From: Candidatus Omnitrophota bacterium
GTDB taxonomy: Bacteria; Omnitrophota; Omnitrophia; Omnitrophales; JACROU01
DNA: 64,000 bases
Direction of reading: 5' to 3'
NCBI GenBank assembly: GCA_029261035.1
Contig: JAJDCD010000008.1
Span: forward strand, 248,001 to 312,000
This document shows, piece after piece, positions 53,194 to 62,864 of the stretch. Every line of letters begins with the position of its first letter. Position 1 is the first letter of the stretch. A program made the translations under genes and the position numbers. Below the pieces are notes generated by a model. The model saw only the letters and a list, made by a program, of their open reading frames with translations. It searched no databases and was not told the origin of the DNA.

Positions 53194-56100
53194 CTAAGCT
53201 GAAGTCAGAACTCCTTGTACGTAGTTCTTCCATTCTTGAGCCCATTTTTGAATTTGCTCTGACAAGAAATTTGAAGCATAAGAATCTCTAGAATTTAAAT
53301 TAATAGAAGCTTTTTGTTCTGGTGAAAGCTCACTAAAAGATAAAACGGCAATTCTTCCACTCAACACACGTACAAAGGCCAAATCAGAATCATAATTAAC
53401 TTGTTTTTCAGACGTCAAATCATTATAGATTCGAACAGAGTCCCCATACCCAAGGCCTTCAATTCTCTCTGAAGCACCTAAAAACACGGTGTGATTCATC
53501 AGCCCAAGTAAACGGTTCGGCAACTTAATTCCATGCTGCATAATGCCTCTATAAACTTGATTCATAAGCTTATATTTCAAATATTTTTTCAGTTCTTTTT
53601 GACTGATATTCGTTAGGACAATCACATCAAAACGATCTCCAATCACTTTCTGAACCCCATCCATTTGTGATTGAATTCGATCAACCACGGATTGAACCTG
53701 AGTTACATCAGACCCCGTATAAATCAACCTGACAAATAATTCAGGATGAACTTTTAAGTTAGCAAGAATGCTTTGAATATCACTTTCAGATAAAGGAGTA
53801 TCTTCAATAACTTCGATTTGCAAACCCACTCCCCATTTTAGATCTGTAAGTAAAGTTGAAGCTTTCTGTAACAGATTTACTTCTGTTTGAACATTCGATT
53901 CAAAATTGCCTGTATCTTCTTGTGATTGAGCGGAAGCTTTTAAATCAACCAGTTCTTCGATAAGAGTTCTCATAATAGCAATAGAAAATCCTTCAATTCT
54001 TTTTGAAAGACTTTCATAAGTAGGTAGAACAGAACCTAATGCAAGTGATGTGGATAAAACCAAAGATCTATTAAAAGAAGTCTTTTCAGAATTCAGCAAG
54101 GTTCCTAAACTGCGCGCAGTCACTCCACCAAGTTCCAATACAAGAGTTGACTGGTGCGGATTCGCGTCGCCCGTAACTTGTGTAGAAAGAAGTTCTACTT
54201 GAACAATCTTGTCTCGGTCTAGAGCCGCTAAAGGAGAGTTTGCTCCAGAAAATATACTGAGTCCTACATTCTGATTTTCAACTCCTTGGAACAAAAGGCT
54301 TTCTGCAATTGCTCCACTATTATCTGTAAAACGAATAATAAATTGTTGAGGCACATCCGTTGTTGTGCGAAGTAAATTTATATCTAACTGATCTCCTAAG
54401 ACAAAAAATGTATTGGGTTGAGTCGGAGTTAAAATAAACCCGCTTTCAGTATTTGTGGAATCTGTTGCAAAATTTAATGTTAGCTGCTCTGGATTTTGAG
54501 CATTCTGAGTTAAACTCGTTCCGCTAGAAGAATTACCTGTCTTTGTGAAGTCTGCATTTTGAGTAGGGTCAATGTTTCCAAGAGCTGCAAAGCTAGTTGT
54601 ACTTAGAGCTGGAAAAGAGGCTCCTATACTAGTTTCACTTGAAGCAGCAAAGCCTTGAATTTCAACAATAACTTCCCCTGTCATTGTCTGGTCATCAGAA
54701 AGAACCAAATTAAGCTCTAAAACTTGTGCTAAATCAAAACCTGTAGGAATAGTTGCTGGGTCCAATAGAATTTCAAAAACATGGTTATTAGCGGCTACCT
54801 GTTGAGCTAGAGTTTTGTATACTTCTCCTGCCCTATCTTTCAACTCAACTATAATACTAGAAGGAATACTCCCTGAAGCAAACTGAACATTCATACGAAA
54901 TAAGCCATTCAAATTATTGAAATTCATAAAATCTTCAGGATCGGTAGGCTGAGGGGTGTCATTATTATTAGTCGTAATTTGCAAACCAGAAAATTCACCA
55001 TTTTCTGTTTTAAATATTAGTTTAACTTTATTAGCCCCTATCCTCTGAACTGTTGTTCCAGGAACAGAGCCTCCTAATGTTTTAATTTCTGGAATTCTAG
55101 GGTTTGATGAGACAACTACAACAGAACTCAAACTTGTAGTCATCGCTGTTGGAACAGAATTTTGAGCTGTTATTCTTCTTAAAGAATTCACTCCTTGAAA
55201 AGTCACTCTCAGATCCCCCTCAAAACTGCCAGAAACAGATGTGTTCTGACTACTAATCAAACTAATCTCTAAAATACGAGTTAAGATCAAATTAACACTG
55301 GATAAAGGAACCCGTAAAGTCGCTTTAGAACCATCAAATTGAGTGATAGAAAAAGACTTGCTAAACGTAATTCCCATTTCATCAACAAACTGAACTTTAA
55401 ATTCATTCGGTAAGTCCCCTGAAATTTTCTCAATATTGAATACTATTTCTGAAAAGGAAGAAATATCCATAAAGTCTTCGGCTGTTTTATTAGCAATCAC
55501 TCCATTATCATCTTTATTATCTTTGGTAATAGTAACTCCACTATAATCAAAATTATTATTTGGATTTGTTGGCTGAGCAGTATGCTTATAGTGCCAAATA
55601 ACACTATTCTGACTATCAAAAAAGACTGTCGTTTCTATGTTGCTGCCCCCCGTGACCTCTGCGAAGGATGTCCTTAATTGCCTAGGAAACAAAGTAGTAC
55701 TGCTATCTACTACAGCCGGCTGAGACACGGCAATCTGCGGCAGACCAGCTGCAGTTCCAGAAGATCCAGAGTCACCTCCATGATGACAAGCAGAAAGAGC
55801 AAAACTAACTAATCCTAATAGCATAACCATCTTTAAAGACGAAAGAGTAAACTTAAACCGAGGCAGATAACCCTTCAGAGTTCCACCCAAACTTCGAGCC
55901 ATCAAAACATCTTCTTTAACAGACTGCTGGTTTTCTAATGCACTATCTAATTCTAATAAATTCCCTACCGAAAACTGAACACCTGGTCTAAAGCTTTTCC
56001 AAGAAATCCTTAGTAGGGCCACTCCTTCAGAATCCAAAATAGGTAACACCTGAATCTCTTCACCCATAAATAAATCATTCTTTCTTAACTCTAATTGAAG

Positions 56101-57924
56101 AGTATGGGCTAACGATTGCAAATCTAATCTAGAGTCTGAATTTTTCACCAAATCAGTTATAGCTTCATGGATGCCCACTTTCACAAAAGCTTCCATCATC
56201 CATTTAACACGGTTGCGATCCCAAGCACCTAAGTCACTCTGATAGCCTTCTGCCATAAAAAGCTCCGGAACAATGTAAGACTCAACAGGCTTCCTACTCT
56301 CTTGAACACGCCCTAATAAAACTTCTTCATAAATTTCAGATAAATACTGATCCCCTTCAGTACCTGTTTGATAAACTTGAGGAGCTATACTGATAAATCC
56401 TAAACCCCTACGCTTCATCTCTTCTTGAATTCCTTTTGTATGATACCCTCCAGTTACAAATGCAATAGCTGACGTCTTATGTCTGTGACTTAAATGAACT
56501 AAATTATCAACAAATGATATTTCCCTCTGCTCTGCACCGTCATAAAACTCTAATGCTAATCGATATTGTTGAAGCAATGAAGATTTGGTTTCATTAAAAT
56601 ATTCAAAAAAATCAAGATCTAACCCCTCTACGGAAACCCCTAAAGAATCTATTATATTCTCCGATCTGCTTCTCACATGATCTAAATCAGAACGTGAAGC
56701 TTCTAAAAACAACACTCTTTTCAATAAATGAAACTCTCTTTCAGCATGGATAAGTTCTTCTTCGTCATTAGATTTAGCCATATTTCTTTCTAATCGGTAT
56801 ACCAACTGATCAAACTCATTAAAGAAAGCCGTTCCTTCAATCTCTTCCTTTAATATAAGATTTTTTAGAACCCTTAATATTGAGGGAAAAGAGTCCCAAC
56901 CATTAGAACTTTTGACAACATAAGTATGTAATTGCTCAAACATCTCTCTCCAAGTTTTATAATGAGCACTTAATTTAGGATCTATTAAATTCATTGTTAT
57001 TAATTCATGAATTAAAGCATTTAAGTTCAAAAGAGCATGCTTTTCATCCCTGAGTAATGCCCGCAAATTCTCTAACTCCTCAGAAAAAGTTTCAGCGCTA
57101 TATTCCTCTGATTCATTTATAAGGAAATACATTCTATAAAGGTTGGGGTAATCTAGTTGAATTAAAGGATTTTCAAAATCAAGAGCAAGTCTTTCCTCTG
57201 CCTCTTTTAAAGTTTTCTTATAAAAGTAAGGCGCATTCATAGATTTTCTATTTTGAAATGTTTGATATAACTGGTCATACTTCAAAAGTTGAGGGTTATA
57301 GAAATTTGTTTTAAGCTTTGCTATTTTTAAATCTACTTGTTTCAATTCTTTCTTTACATCAACCTTTTCTTTAAGTGCTTTTCGAAACAACTTTATATTA
57401 TCTTTATACCTATCCAAATCCTCTATCCCGCTTACATTGATCTCCGTAGAAGATCCACTCTGTTCTAAAACAAAAAGCTCGCCACCTGTAATAAGTCCTT
57501 TTTCTAATAAATAATTCGCAATTACTAAATTATTATTTTTATTTTCCGTGATCTTTAAGACATTCGGGTCTATTTTTTTATGTGCCCCTTCAAAAGCAAA
57601 CGTGTTTATATTGTAAGTATCTTTTACGTATTTTAATAAATGAGAAATCTTTCTTTGAATTGGAGCATTTGTATGGGCATCTTGAATATGAATAAAAGTT
57701 GGGAGTTTCTGTGTTTCTTGTTTTGGTAATCGAAAATGTTGAATACTTCCAATATTTTCCGGAACAGAAAAACCTTTGAGCACTTTTATATTTTCGAAAG
57801 AATTAGCTTTAGGATTGATAGTAATGCTAGAAAAGTTAATTGGAGTTTGAGAGAAAACACTTGAAGAAATCATCATGATCACAACTAAAAGAGAAATAAT
57901 TTTTATATTATTTTTATAACTCAT
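53194..57924 (-). CDS. Giant secreted protein: ChaN/TraB-like domain plus an internal lipoprotein signal and beta-rich modules
   Basis: 1576 residues from the ATG at 57924 (AAGGG 7 nt upstream; a GTG five codons earlier is weaker). A signal peptide covers 1-26. Residues about 60-560 resemble the ChaN/TraB/Tiki class: FIHIQDAHTNAPIQRKI, FAFEGAHK and, at the end, AFVTGGYHTKGI. Around residue 700 a second signal-like helix, MVMLLGLVSFALSAC, ends in a lipobox Cys713 and is followed by a glycine/serine linker. Three modules like those of the 2170-aa neighbour follow (about 740-1280), then a 270-residue helical C-terminal region. The internal lipobox suggests fusion of two secreted proteins. Function unknown. 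Confidence 0.7.
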   Translation of the reverse strand: MSYKNNIKIISLLVVIMMISSSVFSQTPINFSSITINPKANSFENIKVLKGFSVPENIGSIQHFRLPKQETQKLPTFIHIQDAHTNAPIQRKISHLLKYVKDTYNINTFAFEGAHKKIDPNVLKITENKNNNLVIANYLLEKGLITGGELFVLEQSGSSTEINVSGIEDLDRYKDNIKLFRKALKEKVDVKKELKQVDLKIAKLKTNFYNPQLLKYDQLYQTFQNRKSMNAPYFYKKTLKEAEERLALDFENPLIQLDYPNLYRMYFLINESEEYSAETFSEELENLRALLRDEKHALLNLNALIHELITMNLIDPKLSAHYKTWREMFEQLHTYVVKSSNGWDSFPSILRVLKNLILKEEIEGTAFFNEFDQLVYRLERNMAKSNDEEELIHAEREFHLLKRVLFLEASRSDLDHVRSRSENIIDSLGVSVEGLDLDFFEYFNETKSSLLQQYRLALEFYDGAEQREISFVDNLVHLSHRHKTSAIAFVTGGYHTKGIQEEMKRRGLGFISIAPQVYQTGTEGDQYLSEIYEEVLLGRVQESRKPVESYIVPELFMAEGYQSDLGAWDRNRVKWMMEAFVKVGIHEAITDLVKNSDSRLDLQSLAHTLQLELRKNDLFMGEEIQVLPILDSEGVALLRISWKSFRPGVQFSVGNLLELDSALENQQSVKEDVLMARSLGGTLKGYLPRFKFTLSSLKMVMLLGLVSFALSACHHGGDSGSSGTAAGLPQIAVSQPAVVDSSTTLFPRQLRTSFAEVTGGSNIETTVFFDSQNSVIWHYKHTAQPTNPNNNFDYSGVTITKDNKDDNGVIANKTAEDFMDISSFSEIVFNIEKISGDLPNEFKVQFVDEMGITFSKSFSITQFDGSKATLRVPLSSVNLILTRILEISLISSQNTSVSGSFEGDLRVTFQGVNSLRRITAQNSVPTAMTTSLSSVVVVSSNPRIPEIKTLGGSVPGTTVQRIGANKVKLIFKTENGEFSGLQITTNNNDTPQPTDPEDFMNFNNLNGLFRMNVQFASGSIPSSIIVELKDRAGEVYKTLAQQVAANNHVFEILLDPATIPTGFDLAQVLELNLVLSDDQTMTGEVIVEIQGFAASSETSIGASFPALSTTSFAALGNIDPTQNADFTKTGNSSSGTSLTQNAQNPEQLTLNFATDSTNTESGFILTPTQPNTFFVLGDQLDINLLRTTTDVPQQFIIRFTDNSGAIAESLLFQGVENQNVGLSIFSGANSPLAALDRDKIVQVELLSTQVTGDANPHQSTLVLELGGVTARSLGTLLNSEKTSFNRSLVLSTSLALGSVLPTYESLSKRIEGFSIAIMRTLIEELVDLKASAQSQEDTGNFESNVQTEVNLLQKASTLLTDLKWGVGLQIEVIEDTPLSESDIQSILANLKVHPELFVRLIYTGSDVTQVQSVVDRIQSQMDGVQKVIGDRFDVIVLTNISQKELKKYLKYKLMNQVYRGIMQHGIKLPNRLLGLMNHTVFLGASERIEGLGYGDSVRIYNDLTSEKQVNYDSDLAFVRVLSGRIAVLSFSELSPEQKASINLNSRDSYASNFLSEQIQKWAQEWKNYVQGVLTSA

Positions 57925-58197
57925 ATGATTACCCTTCACATATTAACTTTAATTTTATTAAACATTTTTTAATATATTAATAAAGATTGTTAAAAGTTAG
58001 CACATAGCTGAAAAATTGTCAAACTTAAAGTATTATTGAGATATATTGAGATATAAGGGTTTATTAAGAATATTTAGAGATATATAAGGATAATTACTTA
58101 TAAATGGTCTAAAATGGTGTTTTATATAAAGAATTTATAGAATTAGCTTATAAGTGAATTACTTAAAATATCTAATTTTGAGAGATAATGAAGAAAA
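57925..58197. other. AT-rich region between the 1576-aa gene and tRNA-Val
   Basis: No gene. Very AT-rich with repeated GAGATATA words (58036-58085). It should hold the promoter of the giant gene and the 3' trailer of tRNA-Val; I see no defined promoter or terminator. Confidence 0.5.
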
Positions 58198-58274
58198 TGG
58201 TGGGCGATGGAGGGATCGAACCCCCGACCTTCTGAATGTAAGTCAGACGCTCTAACCAGCTGAGCTAATCGCCC
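58198..58274 (-). tRNA. tRNA-Val (anticodon TAC)
   Basis: Complete cloverleaf on the minus strand. Acceptor GGGCGAT/ATCGCCC, anticodon stem TCTGA/TCAGA around CTTACAT (anticodon TAC), encoded CCA at 58198-58200. Confidence 0.97.
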
Positions 58275-58669
58275 ACAAGAGGGGTAATACTTACTACTGT
58301 TATAACCTTACAAAACTTCTTAGAACTTTCAAGTTCTTGTCCTTCACCTTCTGGTGGAGGGAGCTAATCGCCCTAATTCGTAGGATATTCGGTATTATTA
58401 TATACTTCCGGTACTAATTATCAATTACTACTACTTGTCCTTCACCTTTGGTGGAGGAAGCTAATCGCCCACAAGAGGTGTAATACTTAAAGTGTATATA
58501 ACCTTACAAAACTTCTTAGGACTTTCAACCACTTGTCCTTCGCCCTATGGCGGAGGGAGCTAATCGCCCACAAGAGGGGTAATACTTACTACTGTTATAA
58601 CCTTACAAAACTTCTTAGGACTTTCAACTACTTGTCCTTCAGCCAAGCTGGAGGAAAGCAGTCGCCCAC
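58262..58669 (-). repeat. Four ~98-bp tandem repeats made of the tRNA-Val 5' end, its leader and a hairpin
   Basis: Units begin at 58262, 58361, 58458 and 58557, with a decayed fifth start at about 58658 (period 97-99 bp). Each starts with the tRNA 5' end (complement of GAGCTAATCGCCC), continues through a spacer and ends in a hairpin with 9-bp arms. The hairpins are at 58340-58361, 58438-58458, 58536-58557 and 58635-58655. Upper-stem bases differ in paired fashion: CACC/GGTG twice, CGCC/GGCG, CAGC/GCTG. Spacers of units 1, 3 and 4 are alike, while unit 2 has an unrelated spacer of the same length. No gene lies between 58275 and 58781; 58670-58781 is AT-rich and featureless. Confidence 0.9.
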
Positions 58670-58781
58670 TAAGATATAATACTAATACAAAGATTTCTAT
58701 CGAAATAGTTCTACGAGAATAGTTTTTCGAGAAAGTAGTATACTAAATTATATAAGAATGTAAAGGCTTAAGAACAAGAAA

Positions 58782-60314
58782 TTAAGCTCTTTGTGTGACG
58801 AATGCAGTTACTTCTACATTGGGGCTATTCACTCTCTCAACATTAAGTAAAGCTAATGTTTGAGTACCTTCTTCAAAAAGTAATATATTATTTCCGGGAG
58901 CCAATTGAGTTCCTGCTGAACGAACAAACTCCTGAGCTATATTTACACTAATTAGTCTACTCGCAAGATCATCAAAAGCTGAACTTCCATTATTTTTAGC
59001 AATATATAAATCTGTGTTACTAGATGGTGAAGGGAATATACTGGGTGTTCCGGAAGCAAGAAAAGTTCCTGCAACTTCATTTGGAACTGAAGAAACTGGA
59101 GCAAATTTTAATTGTAGTGTAGCAAAATCAATAAAGATAGATCCTCCACCAGCAGAAAAGCTAAAGCTTTGACGAATACCAACATTATCACCCGGCTCAT
59201 AACTCAACCTTATATCAAAAGGACCACTTTTAGTACCAAGCTTAGGATCAAAGACAAAAGAATTAAATACATCTAAAGTTCCATCACCAAATTTAGCTGT
59301 ATTAGCAATTGCATAAGCACTATCTCCGGAATCCTGAATCAGTTCTATTCCAGTTGTTCCAAACCCTTGACTCGATCCACCATCTATATCTTCGTTATAT
59401 TTAATTGAAGGATTAAAACCAATAGCATCATTTCCATAACTGCCTCTAATTCCAATTTGGCCGATAGGATTTTGCGATAACTCCAAACCATCTTCAGGCA
59501 CATTCAAAAGAGCCCCTAGAGCTTTAGCAATATCAATTCTTCCTTTTGTTGATACCGCACTACTTGAACCTGAATCAATTCCTTGATTAGTATTCCCTTG
59601 ATTGTTAATAGCATCATTTCCACTTCGACCGCTAATAGTAGGTGTATTTAAGTTTGTTCCTGGTTGATTAGGAATTGTTCTTGAATCAAGATCAATAGTT
59701 TTTCCATCAACACCCACACTTCCCTCTCCTCTTCTTACTCCATAACCTTCTAAAGCGTCTTCTGCGCCTTGTGTAATATCTGCATGAGCGGACTTAAATA
59801 ACGAAAACCCTGTTTTGTTATTAGCAACAACAATTTGGCGTGGCTGAATTCTAAATGTTGCAGAAGAACCTGAAGAACGAGTAAGAATTATCTTCCCACT
59901 ATCTCGATCCGTAATCTCTCGTGTCCACCTATATTGAACTGTAATCAAAAGAGGGTTCCCTCTTTGAACTTCAACGCTATCAATTCCATTTAAAACCAGG
60001 CGTATATTCTCAACCAAATTATGATCTTCACGTATACTCACAGCAAAGTCAGCTTTTCTAAAACCTCTATCATTGGAATAATCATCTGCAATGTATTTCA
60101 TTACAGAACTATAATTACCTTTACTATACGAATCAAAAATTTTTCTTAGTGTTAAACTAGCAATTTGTTTTAACAGATTCTCATCAGCTAGTTTAACAAA
60201 CTCTTCTTCTGAAATAACTGTTTTTGAAAACACGCTAGGATTAGGAACCACAGAACTAACAAAGAATACGCTAATCAAAACAAAAATTTTAAGTGGTGTA
60301 ATTATTTTTTTCAT
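58782..60314 (-). CDS. Secreted protein with NTF2-like N-terminal domain
   Basis: 510 residues, AAAAGGG before the ATG, and a signal peptide (about 1-30, ending SVFSKT). Residues about 40-165 look like an NTF2/SnoaL-type cone fold (LRKIFDSYSKGNYSSVMKYIADDYSND, LITVQYRWTREITD). They match the small protein encoded next to it. The rest (about 190-510) is Gly/Asn/Ser-rich and beta-like (GRSGNDAINNQGN, IGIRGSYGNDAIGF), of unknown function. It is the last gene of a leftward five-gene set of exported proteins. Confidence 0.65.
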   Translation of the reverse strand: MKKIITPLKIFVLISVFFVSSVVPNPSVFSKTVISEEEFVKLADENLLKQIASLTLRKIFDSYSKGNYSSVMKYIADDYSNDRGFRKADFAVSIREDHNLVENIRLVLNGIDSVEVQRGNPLLITVQYRWTREITDRDSGKIILTRSSGSSATFRIQPRQIVVANNKTGFSLFKSAHADITQGAEDALEGYGVRRGEGSVGVDGKTIDLDSRTIPNQPGTNLNTPTISGRSGNDAINNQGNTNQGIDSGSSSAVSTKGRIDIAKALGALLNVPEDGLELSQNPIGQIGIRGSYGNDAIGFNPSIKYNEDIDGGSSQGFGTTGIELIQDSGDSAYAIANTAKFGDGTLDVFNSFVFDPKLGTKSGPFDIRLSYEPGDNVGIRQSFSFSAGGGSIFIDFATLQLKFAPVSSVPNEVAGTFLASGTPSIFPSPSSNTDLYIAKNNGSSAFDDLASRLISVNIAQEFVRSAGTQLAPGNNILLFEEGTQTLALLNVERVNSPNVEVTAFVTQRA

Positions 60315-60344
60315 TCTTTTCCCTTTTTATTAATTATGAATGAA

Positions 60345-60848
60345 TTACGGTGTAACACCAAAAATGGCAGCTCCGGTCTGGTCATTCAGAGTTGCTTTAC
60401 CATTTTCAACTTCAAAAATAAATTGCGTTTGTCCTTGCATCAAAATTGGGGCTGTTGCCATAACCATCTGAGGCATCCAAGAACGATCCCAATGAAAATT
60501 GATACTTACATTATTTCCTTCTGCTTCTATATCATCAATGAAGTATTCTATACGAATTACGTCAAATGTCTGAAAGTCATTCTCAACTCTATCTTTAAAA
60601 TCCAGGTAGCCTCTATTAAAACGATTATTGATAAGATTGAAAAAAGTAAATAGACTTTCTCTTTCAAAAGCTCGGACTAAATCATCCAGAGCCTTCTTAG
60701 CCGCTTTAATATTCTCAGTTTCATTCGCTGTTACTGGATAATCAGTTTCCTTAGCGTTCGCATTATAATTCTCTGACGGCTTACTAGCAAAAGCAATGCT
60801 AATCGCACTCACCATCATTAAAAAAACAATTATTCTTATTTTATTCAT
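60345..60848 (-). CDS. Small secreted NTF2-like protein
   Basis: 167 residues from the ATG at 60848 (AAGGAAG 8 nt upstream; a GTG three codons earlier is less likely). A signal peptide covers about 1-22. The mature part has the helical start KAAKKALDDLVRAFERESLFTFFNLINNRFNRG and strands typical of NTF2-like folds (IRIEYFIDDIEA, VSINFHWDRSW). It is similar in layout to the N-terminus of the 510-aa neighbour, so these may be paralogues. A ligand or peptidoglycan role is possible but unsupported. Confidence 0.65.
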   Translation of the reverse strand: MNKIRIIVFLMMVSAISIAFASKPSENYNANAKETDYPVTANETENIKAAKKALDDLVRAFERESLFTFFNLINNRFNRGYLDFKDRVENDFQTFDVIRIEYFIDDIEAEGNNVSINFHWDRSWMPQMVMATAPILMQGQTQFIFEVENGKATLNDQTGAAIFGVTP

Positions 60849-60865
60849 AAGTGTCACTTCCTTAC

Positions 60866-62512
60866 TTAGTACTTAAATTGTAGACGTACAGAACCCACAT
60901 TTTCTTCAAAATCACTGATACTTCTTTGGAATTCTTGGTCATATTGTCTCCAAGAGACTACAAGCATCACATTGTCCAAGATGTCATATTCTGCGTTAAT
61001 TCTCCATGACTGCCTATTCGTATCTGTATCCGCAAAAGAACTATCCACATAATTAATACCATAATTAAAATTAACACGAAGACGGTCGAAAAATTCAGCT
61101 CTCATCCCCCAAACAAAATCACGAAAAGTGCTTCTGTTTGGAATATCATCCAAACGATCATTTCTCATTGTCATATCAAAATAAGGAGCTAACCAAAACT
61201 GATCGAATTTCATGCGATGATCAAAACCAATTCGATATTCATGAACTGTTTGATCCGTAACACCTGCATCATCGGTTCTTTTTCTAATATCATAACCACC
61301 ACGAAGATTAATCCCATAAATAAGTTGTTTAGAAACTTCAACCCCAGTCAAATGAGTATCTGTATCTGTTAATGAGTTCGAAGCTTTTACATGTCTGTAA
61401 TCATAAAAAGGACGAATAACAAAGTCTGTCATATTAGAAAATGGTGTTATGTCTAAACTAAATCGAGGATTAAATGTACGCGTTGATGTGATGATGTCAT
61501 CATCTAAATTATTACGAAGAGTTCTAAGGTTTGAGTTCAAAGTCCAATACTGATTAAAGATTTGTCTCCAACCAGCATAAAAAGCTTCTCTGTCACCCAC
61601 AAACGAACCGGATGAAGCAATAAAATCTGGCTTCACACGATCATAATCAAAGCTGATGTACGATTGCCCCATTCGACTATCAAAATTGTAATCTGTTTTT
61701 AATGTAAAAGCTGTTCCGTGAAGATCCCCGGCAATCACCTGGTCATCATGATCTCCCGTAATGGATTTAGCCAACTCAAGTTCAATTCTTAAATCATCAA
61801 TAGCCCTGATCTTAATATTACCACCAACAAGAAAGTTGTTTAAATCAGCCACACCCAGATCAAACTTTGTACTTCCACCACTATCAAAGGTATGAACCAC
61901 CGTCTGACCTAAAGTAATATCATTAATCACATCTTTAATAAAAGGAGTTTCTGAAATCCAACTTTGAGGCACTTTTTGATCTACATGATAACCCCAAACA
62001 TAACGCGTATTTCTGACCCGTTCCAAACTACGAAATTGACGCCCTGCGATTAAATTCAGATTTGTTCCTGCTCGCTTATTCCAGTCCGCTTTAAAATTAA
62101 AACCTTCAAAAGAACGATTTAAAGTGAGGTTCGTAAATTGTGTATAAAAATCACCAAAAGTTAATTGGTAATTTTTGTTATATAACTTTGAGGTTAACTG
62201 TAAAAGATGGACATCTTGACGTGTATCTACTTGTTGATCGTCGGTTTTACGAACACGTATGTCGGTGTCCCATCTCCAACCATTCTTCAATTTCTTTCGT
62301 GCATTTGCAATGAAGTCATTTGTTAAACTATAACCTTCATCTACAAAAGAAAGATTTTCATTCCCATCAATCTGAGAAAAACTTCCTGTCTCTATAATAC
62401 TTCCTGAAATGCTTGTATCTAGGATTTCAATCTTCGCATAAGCAGGATTAAGAGAAAGAGCCAAAATAACCAAAAGTGCAATAAATGATTTTATTTTAAG
62501 TTGTTTTTTCAT
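60866..62512 (-). CDS. Outer-membrane beta-barrel protein
   Basis: 548 residues. A signal peptide ends in NPAYAKI. The mature chain is a series of alternating amphipathic strands with aromatic girdles (e.g. SYISFDYDRVKPDF, GRQFRSLERVRNTRY, MLVVSWRQYDQEF) and a C-terminal strand finishing in VRLQFKY, the aromatic end recognised by the BAM machinery. Length suggests roughly 20 or more strands. It does not match a named transporter that I recognise. It lies in a cluster with a FecR-domain protein, a small exported protein and two NTF2-like proteins. Confidence 0.8.
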   Translation of the reverse strand: MKKQLKIKSFIALLVILALSLNPAYAKIEILDTSISGSIIETGSFSQIDGNENLSFVDEGYSLTNDFIANARKKLKNGWRWDTDIRVRKTDDQQVDTRQDVHLLQLTSKLYNKNYQLTFGDFYTQFTNLTLNRSFEGFNFKADWNKRAGTNLNLIAGRQFRSLERVRNTRYVWGYHVDQKVPQSWISETPFIKDVINDITLGQTVVHTFDSGGSTKFDLGVADLNNFLVGGNIKIRAIDDLRIELELAKSITGDHDDQVIAGDLHGTAFTLKTDYNFDSRMGQSYISFDYDRVKPDFIASSGSFVGDREAFYAGWRQIFNQYWTLNSNLRTLRNNLDDDIITSTRTFNPRFSLDITPFSNMTDFVIRPFYDYRHVKASNSLTDTDTHLTGVEVSKQLIYGINLRGGYDIRKRTDDAGVTDQTVHEYRIGFDHRMKFDQFWLAPYFDMTMRNDRLDDIPNRSTFRDFVWGMRAEFFDRLRVNFNYGINYVDSSFADTDTNRQSWRINAEYDILDNVMLVVSWRQYDQEFQRSISDFEENVGSVRLQFKY

Positions 62513-62524
62513 AGGCTTATCCTA

Positions 62525-62863
62525 TTAGACTTCAACTTCTTGTTTTATTCTTAATAATTCTCTATTCACCAACTCTGCTTTACTGCTAAGAGATAAGTTT
62601 TCAGAATCTTCCCTGCCATCTAACAATTCAGAATCCGGTATCTTTGTTGGTTCAGGAACTTTCTTGCCCAAAACAACTCCTATAACTTGTTCCCCTGTGT
62701 CCACAAGCTTTTCATCTACAATATTACCGGCACGGTTCAAACTGGCTACGTTTCCTTTACCATTAAAAAAAGCCGCATCGGTTTGCACGGCAAAAGCTGT
62801 GCCTACAGATAAAACAACAATACATACAAATAAAGGTAATACTTTAAATAACTGTTTCATCAT
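62525..62863 (-). CDS. Small exported protein of unknown function
   Basis: 112 residues with AAAGG upstream. A signal peptide covers about 1-26 (VLSVGTAFAVQTD). The mature part is short and charged (GNVASLNRAGNIVDEKLVD, SLSSKAELVNRELLRIKQEVE). It begins 1 bp after the FecR-domain gene and ends 12 bp before the barrel gene, so the three are co-expressed. Nothing else is recognised. Confidence 0.65.
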   Translation of the reverse strand: MMKQLFKVLPLFVCIVVLSVGTAFAVQTDAAFFNGKGNVASLNRAGNIVDEKLVDTGEQVIGVVLGKKVPEPTKIPDSELLDGREDSENLSLSSKAELVNRELLRIKQEVEV

Positions 62864-62864
62864 A

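Noticed and set aside
58262-58669. CRISPR array or integron attC sites beside tRNA-Val
   Set aside because: Units contain tRNA 5' ends and conserved spacers, and no cas genes, integrase or cassettes are present.
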